Origin: Cyanocohniella sp. LLY
GTDB taxonomy: Bacteria; Cyanobacteriota; Cyanobacteriia; Cyanobacteriales; Nostocaceae
Direction: 5' to 3'
Assembly (NCBI GenBank): GCA_022241785.1
Contig: JAKOMP010000014.1
Span: forward strand, 27,904 to 91,903
DNA: 64,000 nt
A model generated the notes under the pieces. That model was not told where the DNA came from. It saw only the letters and a program-made list of their open reading frames with translations, and did not search any database. The position numbers were made by a program, and so were the translations under genes. Shown here piece after piece: positions 1 through 10,370 of this stretch; the first letter of the stretch is position 1, and each line of letters opens with the position of its first letter.

Positions 1-119
1 TCGGCTGGGGTGACGACAACACCAAGCAGTTCTATATGATCCATCGTCAACAGCAGCATAGTTGCTAAATAATCATCTACACCGCCATCGTGATCCATGA
101 ATACGAGTTGTTTTGACAT
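1..119 (-). CDS. Nucleoside hydrolase (IunH-type), N-terminal part, runs off window
   Basis: Reverse-strand read from ATG at 119: MSKQLVFMDHDGGVDDYLATMLLLTMDHIELLGVVVTPA; carries the DxDxGxDD motif of nucleoside hydrolases. Not in ORF track because partial. Confidence 0.8.
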   Translation of the reverse strand, partial: MSKQLVFMDHDGGVDDYLATMLLLTMDHIELLGVVVTPA

Positions 120-136
120 ATCAGGAGAATTAACAA

Positions 137-568
137 ATGGATGAATTTATGGAAGCTGCGATCGCCCAAGCAAAACAAGGTAGAAAAGAAGGTGGCATTC
201 CCATCGGTTCTATTCTTGTCAAGGATGGCAAAATCATCGGTAAAGGACACAACAAGCGTGTACAAGACGATGATCCTGTCACCCATGCGGAAATAGATTG
301 TCTCCGCAACGCTGGGAGAGTTGGTAGCTATAGAGGTACAACCTTATATTCAACCTTAATGCCGTGCTATTTGTGCGCTGGGGCTGTAGTGCAATTTGGC
401 ATTAAAAAAGTCATCGCCGGCGAATCGAGAACTTTTCCCGGTGCTAAAGAGTTTATGGTATCCCACGGAGTGGAAGTAATTGATCTAAATCTGGATGAAT
501 GCGAACAAATGATGAGTGAATTTATTGAAACCAATCCCGAACTTTGGAATGAAGATATTGGCAAGTAG
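137..568 (+). CDS. Nucleoside deaminase / cytosine deaminase (CDA fold, yeast Fcy1-like)
   Basis: 143 aa; HAE (THAEIDCLRN) and PCxxC (MPCYLCAGA) zinc motifs; AGGAG ribosome-binding site upstream. Confidence 0.85.
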   Translation: MDEFMEAAIAQAKQGRKEGGIPIGSILVKDGKIIGKGHNKRVQDDDPVTHAEIDCLRNAGRVGSYRGTTLYSTLMPCYLCAGAVVQFGIKKVIAGESRTFPGAKEFMVSHGVEVIDLNLDECEQMMSEFIETNPELWNEDIGK

Positions 569-594
569 CAATTGCGGCATACTTGGTGTCGATG

Positions 595-679
595 AGTACA
601 TAATGGCAGGCAAGATGCCTACCCTACAAGATTTACAATATGTAAGTCTGTATTTCATTTATTTGCAAAACGCTGTATC
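595..679 (+). repeat. Dispersed short repeat, copy A (hairpin-containing)
   Basis: agtacataatggcaggcaaga-tgcctaccctacaagatttacaatatgtaagtctgtattt...aaaacgctgtat; a second copy is at 5537-5715. Confidence 0.75.
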
Positions 680-728
680 ACAAGGGAATAGGGAACAAGA
701 AAATTTCTCAAGAGTGCCAAATACCAAA

Positions 729-757
729 ATCCCCAACTTCTTGAAAAAGTCGGGGAT
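729..757. terminator. Hairpin between convergent genes
   Basis: ATCCCCAACTT-cttgaaa-AAGTCGGGGAT, one mismatch, between deaminase and der. Confidence 0.4.
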
Positions 758-783
758 CTGGATCATCAGTATATGATTATTGT

Positions 784-2172
784 TTATTTAACGCGAGTCG
801 CTCTATTTGCACTACCAACTTCCATATCCCTGACTTTTTTACTGCGCCAGAGTAAACGCATGGGTGTGCCTTTAAATCCTAATTGTTTGCGGAATTGCCT
901 TTCAATGTAGCGGCGGTAGTTATCATTGAAGCGTTTGGCTTCGTTGACGAATAGGGCGATTGTTGGTGGTTGGATACCTACTTGAGTACCATAATAAATT
1001 TTGCCCTGACGACCACCCCGCGATGCTGGCGGTGAATGCCAACTCACTGCGTCTGTGAGGACTTCGTTGACTACAGATGTGCTGACACGGCGTTTATGTG
1101 ACTCAGCAGCTTGATTCACCAATTCTAAAATCTTTTCTACACGTTTACCGGTGGAGGCACTGACAAAGATAGTTTCTGCCCATTCGGTAAAGTGTAACCG
1201 GGATTCTAAAGTTTTTTCGTAGTCGTAGATGGTGTAAGAGTCTTTCTCTACAGCATCCCACTTATTGACGACGATAATACAAGCTCGACCTTCATCGATA
1301 ATCCGCCCAGCTAATTTTTGGTCTTGGTCGGTAACGCCGTCTAGGGCATCTATGACCAATAACACCACATCGGCGCGGCGAATAGCTTTGAAGGCGCGGT
1401 TAATGCTAAAAAATTCTGTGCCGTAGTCTATTTGTTTCTTTCTACGAATACCGGCGGTGTCAATTAAGCGGTAAATTTGCTCATTTCGTTCTATGACGGT
1501 ATCAATGGCATCACGGGTGGTGCCAGAAATTGGGCTGACAATTGCCCTCTCTTCGCCAACGAAAGCATTTAATAGACTGGATTTACCGACATTGGGGCGG
1601 CCGACAATGGCAACTTTAATTTCGTTAGTTTCCGGTACTTCTGTGACGATGGGGATGTGATTAATTAACTCGTCGAGTAATTCACCAGTACCACTGCCAT
1701 GAATGGCGGAGATGGGGAAAGGTTCACCTAATCCCAATACCCAAAATTCAGAAGATTGAATTGCACCTTGTTCGGGAGATTCACATTTATTCACCGCCAG
1801 CAAGACGGGAACGGGTTGTTGGCGTAACCATGTGGCAATTTCTTGATCAGCCGCATTAGGGCCTGTTTGACCATCAACAACAAAAATAGCAGCGCTGGCT
1901 TCTTTGAGTGCCGTTAAGGCCTGTTGACGAATCAGGGGCAAAAATTCGGTATCGTCGTCAAATACTAAACCACCTGTATCGACCACGAGAAATTCTCTGT
2001 CGCACCAGTAAGCTGGCATGTAAGTGCGATCGCGTGTTACACCCGGTTCATCGTGGACGATCGCCGTTTGTTCCCCGGCGAGGCGATTAACCAGGGTTGA
2101 TTTGCCCACATTCGGGCGTCCGATAATAGCAACAATTGGCAGTCCCATAAAACCAGGGTGAGTGAGAGACAC
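784..2172 (-). CDS. der: Ribosome biogenesis GTPase Der (EngA)
   Basis: Tandem GTPase domains [14 protein letters not shown] and [14 protein letters not shown] plus C-terminal KH-like domain. Confidence 0.97.
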   Translation of the reverse strand: MSLTHPGFMGLPIVAIIGRPNVGKSTLVNRLAGEQTAIVHDEPGVTRDRTYMPAYWCDREFLVVDTGGLVFDDDTEFLPLIRQQALTALKEASAAIFVVDGQTGPNAADQEIATWLRQQPVPVLLAVNKCESPEQGAIQSSEFWVLGLGEPFPISAIHGSGTGELLDELINHIPIVTEVPETNEIKVAIVGRPNVGKSSLLNAFVGEERAIVSPISGTTRDAIDTVIERNEQIYRLIDTAGIRRKKQIDYGTEFFSINRAFKAIRRADVVLLVIDALDGVTDQDQKLAGRIIDEGRACIIVVNKWDAVEKDSYTIYDYEKTLESRLHFTEWAETIFVSASTGKRVEKILELVNQAAESHKRRVSTSVVNEVLTDAVSWHSPPASRGGRQGKIYYGTQVGIQPPTIALFVNEAKRFNDNYRRYIERQFRKQLGFKGTPMRLLWRSKKVRDMEVGSANRATRVK

Positions 2173-2306
2173 AGTATATCATGTCTCTCTATTTTAGCGA
2201 CTTTAAATTATTTATTTAATTTTTTCGCTCCCATACTGATTCACTGCCAAATTTAAAGAAATATCATAACGGAGAACCTGGCAGTCACGTCGAAGGAGCT
2301 TGTGCC

Positions 2307-3167
2307 TTGATCAATCGTAAGTGGCTAAAAAAAGCCAGTCGTTTAACTTTTCGATGTGTAAGATGGTGCTTACTGTTAGGCTGTTGCACCTTATTATACG
2401 CCAAGTTGATTGAACCCAATTGGATTGAGATCAATTCTTTGCAATTAACGTTACCTCACTTAGCTAAGGAATTTAACGGTTATCGCATTGTCCAAATTAG
2501 CGATATTCACCGAGATCAATGGATGAATCCCCAGCGGTTACGGCGTGTTGTGCGGTTAGTCAATCAACAATCACCAGATTTGGTAGCAATTACAGGTGAT
2601 TTAATTACTCGTGATTCGCCGCAGTTAATTCTTTCCTTGGGTTCTACTTTGAGTGGATTAACCCCTAAAGATGCCACTGTGGCGACATTAGGCAATCATG
2701 ATCATGAAAACAACGTGTCGGCAATTCTCCGGGTTCTAGAACAAAATGGGATAGTCCATCTATGTAATGAAGTTTACACCTTGAAACGTGGTTCCGCGTT
2801 GTTAAATATTGCTGGTGTAGATGATGTAGGTGCGGGTAAAGCCCGTTTAGATTTGGTGTTAAAGCAGTTACCTCAACAAGGTGCAGCAGTTTTATTAGCA
2901 CATGAACCAGATTTTGCCAAGACTAGTGCGACTACTGGGCGGTTTGATTTGCAATTATCTGGACATTCTCACGGTGGCCAGGTGCGTTTACCTGTGTTGA
3001 AGCCGCCGATTTTGCCACCTTGGGGTAAAAAGTATTATTTAGGAAGTTATCAGGTGGGTAATATGCAGTTGTATACTAACCGTGGTTTAGGTATGACGGG
3101 AATGCATATACGACTATTTGCTAGACCTGAAATTACGGTGTTTACTTTGGTGGCGCCTGCTTTGTAG
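2307..3167 (+). CDS. Metallophosphoesterase (YkuE-like)
   Basis: ISDIHRDQW, GNHDHE and SGHSHGGQVRLP metallophosphatase motifs; N-terminal membrane segment. Confidence 0.85.
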   Translation: MINRKWLKKASRLTFRCVRWCLLLGCCTLLYAKLIEPNWIEINSLQLTLPHLAKEFNGYRIVQISDIHRDQWMNPQRLRRVVRLVNQQSPDLVAITGDLITRDSPQLILSLGSTLSGLTPKDATVATLGNHDHENNVSAILRVLEQNGIVHLCNEVYTLKRGSALLNIAGVDDVGAGKARLDLVLKQLPQQGAAVLLAHEPDFAKTSATTGRFDLQLSGHSHGGQVRLPVLKPPILPPWGKKYYLGSYQVGNMQLYTNRGLGMTGMHIRLFARPEITVFTLVAPAL

Positions 3168-3240
3168 TAGTTATATTAAGGGTGATGGGGTGATGAAAAC
3201 AAAAGATTTTGGTATTAGCCTAAATTCTTCTCCCTATCCC

Positions 3241-3272
3241 CTTGTCCCCTTGTCACCTTGTCACCTTGTCCC
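3241..3272. repeat. 8-bp tandem repeat CTTGTC(CC/AC) x4
   Basis: cttgtccc cttgtcac cttgtcac cttgtccc read directly. Confidence 0.8.
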
Positions 3273-3304
3273 CTGATTAGCCTTTGTTGTTTCTAGGTAA
3301 AGTT

Positions 3305-5521
3305 ATGAGTACTGACAAAACACCAGATGTAGGCGGAGGAATACCTGTAATTAAATATTGGGCAGAAAAGACCATATCTGCAAATGGTGTCCAGGTTTGG
3401 CAGAAATTATTGCATAAAAGTGCTTGTCTTTCTTGCGCGTGGGGAACTGGTGGACAAAAGGGGGGTTTTGTCAATGAAGATGGTGAAGTGTTACAGCGCT
3501 GTGCTAAGAGTGTAGAAGCGATCGCCTCGGAATTACAAGCTGCTACTTGTTTTGAACAGCAGTATACTTTGGCACAGTTGCAGGCATTAAATTCTCAGTC
3601 AGCGAATAATTTAGGTAGGTTGAGTCATCCTGTGATTTTACGGGCTGGTAGTTCCCGTTATGAAAGAATTTCTTGGGATGAAGTGTATCAAATTGCTAAG
3701 ACAGCGCTGAAAAAACCACCAGAGAAAATTGCTTCTTATAGTTCTGGTAGGTCATCGAATGAAGCGGCATTTTTGTTACAATTGATGATGCGATCGCTTG
3801 ATTCCAATAACTTAGCTGATTGTTCAGATTTGTGTCATGCAGCTTCGACGGTGGGATTAAAGCAGATGTTTGGTTCTGGGACTTCGATGGTGAGTTTGGA
3901 AAGTCTCAAACAAGCTGATTGCGTAGTTTTAATAGGTTCTAACGCCCCAGCCAATCATCCCCGGTTAATGAACGAATTGATTAAGTTACGGGAACGGGGC
4001 GGGAAGGTGATAGTTGTCAACCCGACTGTAGAAGTTGGTTTAGTCAGATTTGCTTCCCCAGCATATCCTATTAAATCCATGCTGGCTGGTGGTTCGGAAA
4101 TTTCTTCGCTATATCTGCAACCAATTCCCGGTAGCGATGTGGCTTTATTTGTGGGTATCCAGAAAGCGTTAATTGAGCAAAATTTAATTAAACCAGATTT
4201 TCTGCGATCGCATACCGAAAACTGGGAAGCAATTCTGCAACACGCCCAAACCACTCCTTGGGAAGTCATCACTGCAACTTGTGGGATTTCCCAGGACGAA
4301 ATTCACGCCGCCGCCCAGATAATTGGTACATCTACAGGTGTCGTATTTGCTTGGGCAATGGGAGTGACTCAGCAAGCCAATGGTGTGGATAATATTCATA
4401 GTATTGCCAATACTGCTTTGTTGACGGGAAATGCCGGCAAACCAGGTGCAGGAACTATGCCAATTCGCGGACATTCCAACGTCCAAGGATTTGGTTCGAT
4501 GGGTGTCACCATCAACTTAAAAAAAGAAATTCAGCAAGCTTTAGAAAAACTGTTGCAACGTCCCCTCAGTCGCACTCCAGGCTATGATACCAGGGCTTTA
4601 ATTACGGCTGCGGATCAGGGAGAAGTGGACACCTTGATTTGTTTGGGGGGAAATCTTTATGCAGCCAACCCTGATTTAAACCAAGCAAAACGCGCTTTGG
4701 GACAAATTGAAACTATATTTTATGTTGCAACTAAACCAAATCTCGGACATTTTCATGGTTTAGCCAAGCAAAATACAATTATTCTGCCTGTATTTACTCG
4801 TTTTGAAAATCCTCACAAAACCACTACAGAATCGGGGAACAATTTTGTGCGGTTGAATGATGGGGGGAAAACTCATTTACAAGATGCTGAGTTGATTTCT
4901 GAAGTTGAATTAATTGTAGAATTTGCCCATCGAGTTTTAGGTGATTCTCCGATAAATTGGCGAAAGTTGCTAGATACTAGATATGTGCGGGAATTGATTG
5001 GTCAGACAATTCCTGGTTATGAAAAGATTGCCAATATTGATAATATTGGGGAAGAATTTACGATTTCAGGACGGATTTTTGTTGAGCCGAAATTTGCCAC
5101 ACCTACAGGTAAAGCAAAGATGTTTGTTACTGATTTACCTAACTTGAATTTACCTAATAAAACATATTTTGGAGTTAGTGAAGATACGCGAGGTATTATT
5201 TTAATTTTAGGTACAGCTAGAAGTTATTCGCAACATAATACCGTTGTGTATAAAGATGGTGATTATTACCGAGGAATGCCGCATCGTCATTGTATTTTGA
5301 TGAATCATCAAGATGTGAAACAAGCAGGTTTTCAGGAACATCAACGGGTAACAGTTCAAGGTGATGCAGGTAAGTTAGAAAATGTAGAAATTATTTGCGG
5401 CGATATTCGTGCTGGTGCGGCAATGATGTTTTATCCCGAAGTTAATGTGATTTTTCACGCCAATATTGACCTGCATTCTGGTACGCCTGCTTATAAGAGA
5501 GTACCAGTTTTTGTTTATTAA
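3305..5521 (+). CDS. FdhF/YdeP-type molybdopterin oxidoreductase (formate-dehydrogenase-like)
   Basis: About 738 aa from ATG 3305; molybdopterin oxidoreductase features (SSGRSSNEAAFLLQ, GSNAPANHPRL, molydop-binding C-terminus). Confidence 0.85.
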   Translation: MSTDKTPDVGGGIPVIKYWAEKTISANGVQVWQKLLHKSACLSCAWGTGGQKGGFVNEDGEVLQRCAKSVEAIASELQAATCFEQQYTLAQLQALNSQSANNLGRLSHPVILRAGSSRYERISWDEVYQIAKTALKKPPEKIASYSSGRSSNEAAFLLQLMMRSLDSNNLADCSDLCHAASTVGLKQMFGSGTSMVSLESLKQADCVVLIGSNAPANHPRLMNELIKLRERGGKVIVVNPTVEVGLVRFASPAYPIKSMLAGGSEISSLYLQPIPGSDVALFVGIQKALIEQNLIKPDFLRSHTENWEAILQHAQTTPWEVITATCGISQDEIHAAAQIIGTSTGVVFAWAMGVTQQANGVDNIHSIANTALLTGNAGKPGAGTMPIRGHSNVQGFGSMGVTINLKKEIQQALEKLLQRPLSRTPGYDTRALITAADQGEVDTLICLGGNLYAANPDLNQAKRALGQIETIFYVATKPNLGHFHGLAKQNTIILPVFTRFENPHKTTTESGNNFVRLNDGGKTHLQDAELISEVELIVEFAHRVLGDSPINWRKLLDTRYVRELIGQTIPGYEKIANIDNIGEEFTISGRIFVEPKFATPTGKAKMFVTDLPNLNLPNKTYFGVSEDTRGIILILGTARSYSQHNTVVYKDGDYYRGMPHRHCILMNHQDVKQAGFQEHQRVTVQGDAGKLENVEIICGDIRAGAAMMFYPEVNVIFHANIDLHSGTPAYKRVPVFVY

Positions 5522-5536
5522 ATTAATATAAAAAAC

Positions 5537-5715
5537 AGTACATAATGGCAGGCAAGACTTGTACTGAGCAGTTCGGCAGGCTCACTGTATCACTTGCCGT
5601 AAAGTCCTGAAGGGCATAGCTGCGCTTACCGCGTAGCGTCTTGTAGAGAAGTATGCCTACCCTAGAAAATTTACAATATATAAGTCTGTATTTTCTTCAC
5701 TTACAAAACGCTGTA
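5537..5715 (+). repeat. Dispersed short repeat, copy B, interrupted by a nested ~95-bp insertion
   Basis: Outer sequence matches 595-679; extra sequence (gtactgagcagttcggcaggctcactg...cttgtagagaag) sits at the loop of the ggcaggca/tgcctacc hairpin. Confidence 0.75.
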
Positions 5716-5862
5716 TTAGTGAAAAATGTAGAAGCAAATAAGGGGATAAGGCTGAAAACCTGGCATTTATAGCGGTAGCCACAATTTTTAGGATATTTCT
5801 TTGTTCCCCGTTCCCTATTCCCTACCCCCACAAAAAAGACTTTTTCAACCAGTCTCAGATAA

Positions 5863-6981
5863 TTAAGATCCGCCTGCGCCTGCTGAGTGAATCAGTACAT
5901 TTGTTTGGTAGCTACTCGGCTTAGTTCCTACCGTTACGCCACCGTGAATCATACCTTGTAGTTCCGAACTAAAGAAACTGTAGGGAAACTGTGATTCAGG
6001 ACGACTGATAATTTCTAGACGATGAGTGAGTTCACTGGGAATATCAAAATCAAGTGCTTGCAAATTATCTTCTAATTGAGACTGTTTAGTAGCACCGATA
6101 ATCACTGAGGCAATCCCAGGGCGATTAACTGTCCAGTTGACTGCAACTTGAGCCATACTACGTCCAATTTCTTGTGCTATGGTTTCTAACTCAGCGACAA
6201 TTTTCCAGTTGCGATCGCTAAATTTCTGAAACGCTGGATTAGATACTCCTTGAACTGTTTCTAATCTACCTTCGCCTGTAAATCCACCTTCACTCGGCTT
6301 ATATTTGCCGCTAAGAAGACCACTAGCTAAAGAACTCCACACCATTGTACCCATACCCAGTTCTAAACCCAAAGGAATAAATTCTCTCTCGATGTTACGC
6401 TCAATCAAAGAGTATTCGAGTTGCAAAGTACAAAGTGGTTCGTAATTGCGCCATTCAGCTATAGTTTGCGCCCGTGCTGCATACCAACTTGGTGTATCGC
6501 TAAATCCGATGTGTCTGACTTTACCCGCACGTACTAAATCATCCAGTGTCCGCATGACTTCTTCTACAGGAGTAATCATATCCCAAGTATGAAGAATGTA
6601 GAGGTCAATATAATCAGTTCCCAACCTACGTAGTGAACCTTCCACCGCCCGCATTATATTTTTACGTCCATTTCCGCCAGCATTGGGATTACCTGGTTCG
6701 GCATTATAAGTAAACTTAGTAGCAATAATGATGCGATCGCGTAGGTGGCGTTCTGTGATAAATTTACCTAACCAAGTTTCACTGGTACCATTGGTATATA
6801 AATCTGCTGAGTCAATAAAGTTACCTCCGGCATCAACGTAGGTATTAAACATTTGCTGTGCAGTGGTTTCATCGCTTCCCCAACCCCATTCAGTCCCAAA
6901 AGTCATAGTACCCAAGGCGAGACGGCTAACACGTAGTCCAGAACGTCCGAGAGTGTAATAAGTATTGACAGACATCATCAC
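5863..6981 (-). CDS. Aldo/keto reductase
   Basis: GRSGLRVSRLALGTMTFG, DSADLYTNGTSE, YIDLYILHTWD motifs. Confidence 0.92.
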   Translation of the reverse strand: MMMSVNTYYTLGRSGLRVSRLALGTMTFGTEWGWGSDETTAQQMFNTYVDAGGNFIDSADLYTNGTSETWLGKFITERHLRDRIIIATKFTYNAEPGNPNAGGNGRKNIMRAVEGSLRRLGTDYIDLYILHTWDMITPVEEVMRTLDDLVRAGKVRHIGFSDTPSWYAARAQTIAEWRNYEPLCTLQLEYSLIERNIEREFIPLGLELGMGTMVWSSLASGLLSGKYKPSEGGFTGEGRLETVQGVSNPAFQKFSDRNWKIVAELETIAQEIGRSMAQVAVNWTVNRPGIASVIIGATKQSQLEDNLQALDFDIPSELTHRLEIISRPESQFPYSFFSSELQGMIHGGVTVGTKPSSYQTNVLIHSAGAGGS

Positions 6982-7173
6982 TCCTGAATTTGTGTTGATT
7001 AAGTATAATTTAAAGAATCTATCTCAATAACTCACGCTCAATGCCGACGCAGTTATATCAAAATCATCCCGTATTTAGGGCATGAATTTAAAAGTTATTT
7101 TTAATCTGCTGATGGCAGAGAATCTTGTCAGTAAAGTTTTTGGTATGCTAACGCAAGATTTTACTACGAGACA

Positions 7174-7902
7174 GTGAAATTGAAAATGGGCAAGAAAAAA
7201 TCTCTCAATGCAAAACGACTCACAAAAAACCAGGTTCAAGAACTAGTAGAATCTGAGGGGAAGCTGCATAAAGAATTTACAGAGTGTTTTGAGGAGACTT
7301 ATAGTAATGGATGCAAAAATCAACCTCTAGTTTATGAGCTATCAAATGATAGATTTTTATTTATTTTTGATCCCAAAGAAAGCTTAATACCCGGCAAAGG
7401 CGATATTTACTCCAAAGAATATTTTTTACGCATGATTCAATGGACACAGAAAGTAAGAGAAGACTATGCTAATGGTCGTGGTAATTCTGTAGCTCATTGG
7501 CTATATTATTCAAAATATAAAGTGCAGCTTGTTAATAATATTGATAAATTAAACGATGATTTGAAAATGTGTTTAGACATTGCAAACGATCAGCTAGACT
7601 TTTCTTACAAAAGTTTAGATATTTTATCTAGTAAAGCTGAAGATTATGAACTGGAAAAAATTCAAGCTGAGTTGTATGACAATTTAGTCGCATATGTGGG
7701 AGAGGTTATGCGGCGTAGAGTAAAAGGTAATTGGGTTGTTAGAGAAGATTATCCAGGTTGTGAATATCCTTTTATTGGTGTGAATCAGGGTATGCTAATG
7801 CCTATTAATGTTGTCTGGCAAGAGTTATCTGGGCTTGAATCAATGAATTTACGCAAAGAAGCTGCTAATGAAGTACGACGCTTTTCACTCAGGTATGGGT
7901 AG
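7174..7902 (+). CDS. Hypothetical protein (242 aa)
   Basis: Long ORF with no competing ORF; no family recognised. Confidence 0.6.
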   Translation: MKLKMGKKKSLNAKRLTKNQVQELVESEGKLHKEFTECFEETYSNGCKNQPLVYELSNDRFLFIFDPKESLIPGKGDIYSKEYFLRMIQWTQKVREDYANGRGNSVAHWLYYSKYKVQLVNNIDKLNDDLKMCLDIANDQLDFSYKSLDILSSKAEDYELEKIQAELYDNLVAYVGEVMRRRVKGNWVVREDYPGCEYPFIGVNQGMLMPINVVWQELSGLESMNLRKEAANEVRRFSLRYG

Positions 7903-8054
7903 ATATGCGGCGTAACAACTATGGAATCAGTGACGCAAAAACGAATATTTAGGTAATCCTAATGAACAATATTGAAGTTATTGGTAATAAGTTGTTTAGC
8001 AGATTTTTCCCTAAATACTGCTAATTTTTAGTGCCAACAAGCAGGAATTATTTA

Positions 8055-8360
8055 TTAAAAGAAAGCTTCTACATTGTGGCGGTAGGCAATTAAAGCGTGA
8101 TTACCCTGCTCCTCTTTCACTGACAAAAAGATAGCATCAGATAATTCTAGTGAAACAATAATCTTAATTTCAATGTTGGTGTTGTAACCTGCTAAGTCTG
8201 ACAAGCGTCTTCCATGTCCGCCCTCACCTTGTACTTGACTAATGGTATAACCGCTGACATCGTAGGTTTTTAATAATTTAACAATCCGGTCTTTAAGTAC
8301 TGTTTCACAAATGATAGTGATGAGGACAGCAGGTTCAACAGGAAAAGATAAGTCTGTCAT
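8055..8360 (-). CDS. PII-like nitrogen-regulatory family protein (SbtB-like fold)
   Basis: VSGYTISQVQGEGGHG and overall PII/SbtB-like length and pattern; probable start MTDLSFPVEP, later than the ORF-track start (8402). Confidence 0.65.
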   Translation of the reverse strand: MTDLSFPVEPAVLITIICETVLKDRIVKLLKTYDVSGYTISQVQGEGGHGRRLSDLAGYNTNIEIKIIVSLELSDAIFLSVKEEQGNHALIAYRHNVEAFF

Positions 8361-8492
8361 AGACAACTCCAAAAAGTAAGTTTTTACAACTCTAAATACC
8401 AAAAAGGCTCAAGCATTTTTGCCTGAGCCACTGCAAAATAAGATGAATTTACTAGATCAATAAATTAGCGCAAACAGCTCAATTTATCAAAC

Positions 8493-8810
8493 TTAGTAGC
8501 GGTTGCGTGAACCACCGTATCCACCGCCGCGGTTAGCACCACCGCCACCACCAAAGGAACCTCTTTCTTCTCTGGGTTTAGCCTTATTGACTTTCAGGTC
8601 ACGACCCATCCACTCTGCACCATTTAGGGCATCAATGGCAGCTGTTTCTTCATCGTCTGTACCCATTTCTACGAAACCAAAGCCGCGTAAACGTCCTGTT
8701 TCACGGTCGGTAGGTAGCTGAACACGCTTAACAGAACCATATTCTGCAAACACGGCATTAAGTGTATCTTCTGTAACGTCGTAAGAAAGATTGCCTACGT
8801 AAACTGACAT
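8493..8810 (-). CDS. RRM-type RNA-binding protein with Gly-rich tail (cyanobacterial Rbp family)
   Basis: RNP2 VYVGNLSY and RNP1 RGFGFVEM; C-terminal GGGGGANRGGGYGGSRNRY. Confidence 0.95.
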   Translation of the reverse strand: MSVYVGNLSYDVTEDTLNAVFAEYGSVKRVQLPTDRETGRLRGFGFVEMGTDDEETAAIDALNGAEWMGRDLKVNKAKPREERGSFGGGGGANRGGGYGGSRNRY

Positions 8811-9059
8811 AGATTGTCTCCGAAATTGTAAATATGTAGAGATTTAGATTTCGGAGAAAAATTTGTAAATACCAAAAACGCAAAAGCTGTCAATACTAAA
8901 AACAAATGCTGTTAACCGATCTAACTCTCATCACCAATTATGGCATAGCAAATAACTTTTAGGGAGGAAATGGCAAAAGTGTTATATAAATTAATATAAA
9001 CAATTGCAGCTAGGTCAGTATACTGAGAAATTAATTTTGACTACATTAAATGTATTGAC

Positions 9060-10157
9060 TTATTTTAATGAGCGAAATATGACTCTTCCCGGAGACTCTT
9101 GTTGATTAATGCGTGTATACACCCGCAGACAAGTTAAAACTTCCCCCGGAATACCGCCGCAGTCTAGTTGCAGGTCATCTTTGGATAAAAGGCAGATATC
9201 GGCATAAATTCCTGACAATTGACGAATCCGTACGTCATGACCTGCACTAATGGCCGTTTGTGCCATTTTTTTCAAGATGCGCCGTGATTCTTGTTGCAAC
9301 TTACCCCACCAAGAATAGCGTTCGGCTGGGGGGACAAATATTAATGAGTGTATGGCTTCATCTAAGTCAATGCCAGCCCGTAGGGTTAATAAGGGGTCAA
9401 GATTTTCTTCAGCTTTTTGGATGCGGTGCAGGCGATCGCCTAAGGTATCTATATATTGAGTGCGCTGTTCTGGTTTGGATTGCAAGTTGATCACATCGAA
9501 GCTAAACACGCTTTTTAAGGAATGATGTAATTCTGGGTCTATGTCTATCAGTTTGAGTAATAAATGGACAAATCCGGCGAATAAGTACACGTCTTGAGAA
9601 GCTGCATTGGGGTCGATGTCACAATTAAATAGAACTTTTTCTGATAAGCACAAGCCTTTGGCTTTGACGGTACCATTTAATCCGGGGTACATAATTTCAT
9701 CACGACTGAAAGGCAGTTTAACTAAATGCACATTATCTGCTGTAGCCCCAATTTCTTGGGCTAAGTCTAATGCTTTTTGTCGCCAAGTTATTGCCAAATT
9801 TTCTGGTATGCGGAGCAATTTTCGGTGAATTTCATTCCATAATTCGCCGTCGGTTTGGCTTTGTAATGGCGAATTTCCTAAATATAAGTTGAGTTCGCTG
9901 TCAGTATTAAAAGCATCGCGCAGATGTATGAGTTTTAGTTCACTAGCAAGGGTGATTATTTCGGGAATATCATCGGTTTTTGGTTGCAATAAGTTATGAA
10001 TTTCTTGCAGTAGTTCGTCGCATATTTCGGCCCCTGGATCTAGTGGTAGTTCTGTGCGTGCCTGGTTTAAGGTCGCCTCTAGTCCGTGGAGACTAAATTT
10101 GAGTAGTTTGGCTAGTTCTGAGTTTTTTATTGCTAATAGTTGGTGTAAATGCTGCAT
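9060..10157 (-). CDS. Hypothetical protein (365 aa), third gene of the dynamin/Hsp70-like cluster
   Basis: Long ORF, same strand and order as the two upstream genes. Confidence 0.7.
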   Translation of the reverse strand: MQHLHQLLAIKNSELAKLLKFSLHGLEATLNQARTELPLDPGAEICDELLQEIHNLLQPKTDDIPEIITLASELKLIHLRDAFNTDSELNLYLGNSPLQSQTDGELWNEIHRKLLRIPENLAITWRQKALDLAQEIGATADNVHLVKLPFSRDEIMYPGLNGTVKAKGLCLSEKVLFNCDIDPNAASQDVYLFAGFVHLLLKLIDIDPELHHSLKSVFSFDVINLQSKPEQRTQYIDTLGDRLHRIQKAEENLDPLLTLRAGIDLDEAIHSLIFVPPAERYSWWGKLQQESRRILKKMAQTAISAGHDVRIRQLSGIYADICLLSKDDLQLDCGGIPGEVLTCLRVYTRINQQESPGRVIFRSLK

Positions 10158-10370
10158 GAAGATTAAGAATTAACTAACCGAAAAAGGGGCAAAGCTAAGA
10201 GTGTGGGAGAGTTGAGAAAGATAAAACCAATTCGCAATTCCCAATTCGCAATTCGCAATTAATTCAGCCACCCACAAGGGGCGAGGTTTTAAACCTAACT
10301 TTTCTGATAAATAAGGGAACTACTCTAAAGTCTTCCCCCTATTCCCTACTCCCTACTCGCCACTCCCGTC

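Noticed and set aside
367-776. Small ORFs 367..564 (-) and 516..776 (+)
   Set aside because: Antisense to or overlapping the deaminase gene and a repeat; no recognisable motifs.
3277-3474. Minus-strand 65-aa ORF
   Set aside because: Antisense to the start of the FdhF-type gene.
3955-4486. Antisense ORFs inside the FdhF-type gene
   Set aside because: Shadow ORFs opposite a clear molybdoprotein; low-complexity or irregular composition.
8503-8721. Pro/Arg-rich ORF on + strand
   Set aside because: Antisense translation of the Gly-rich tail and RRM of the rbp gene.
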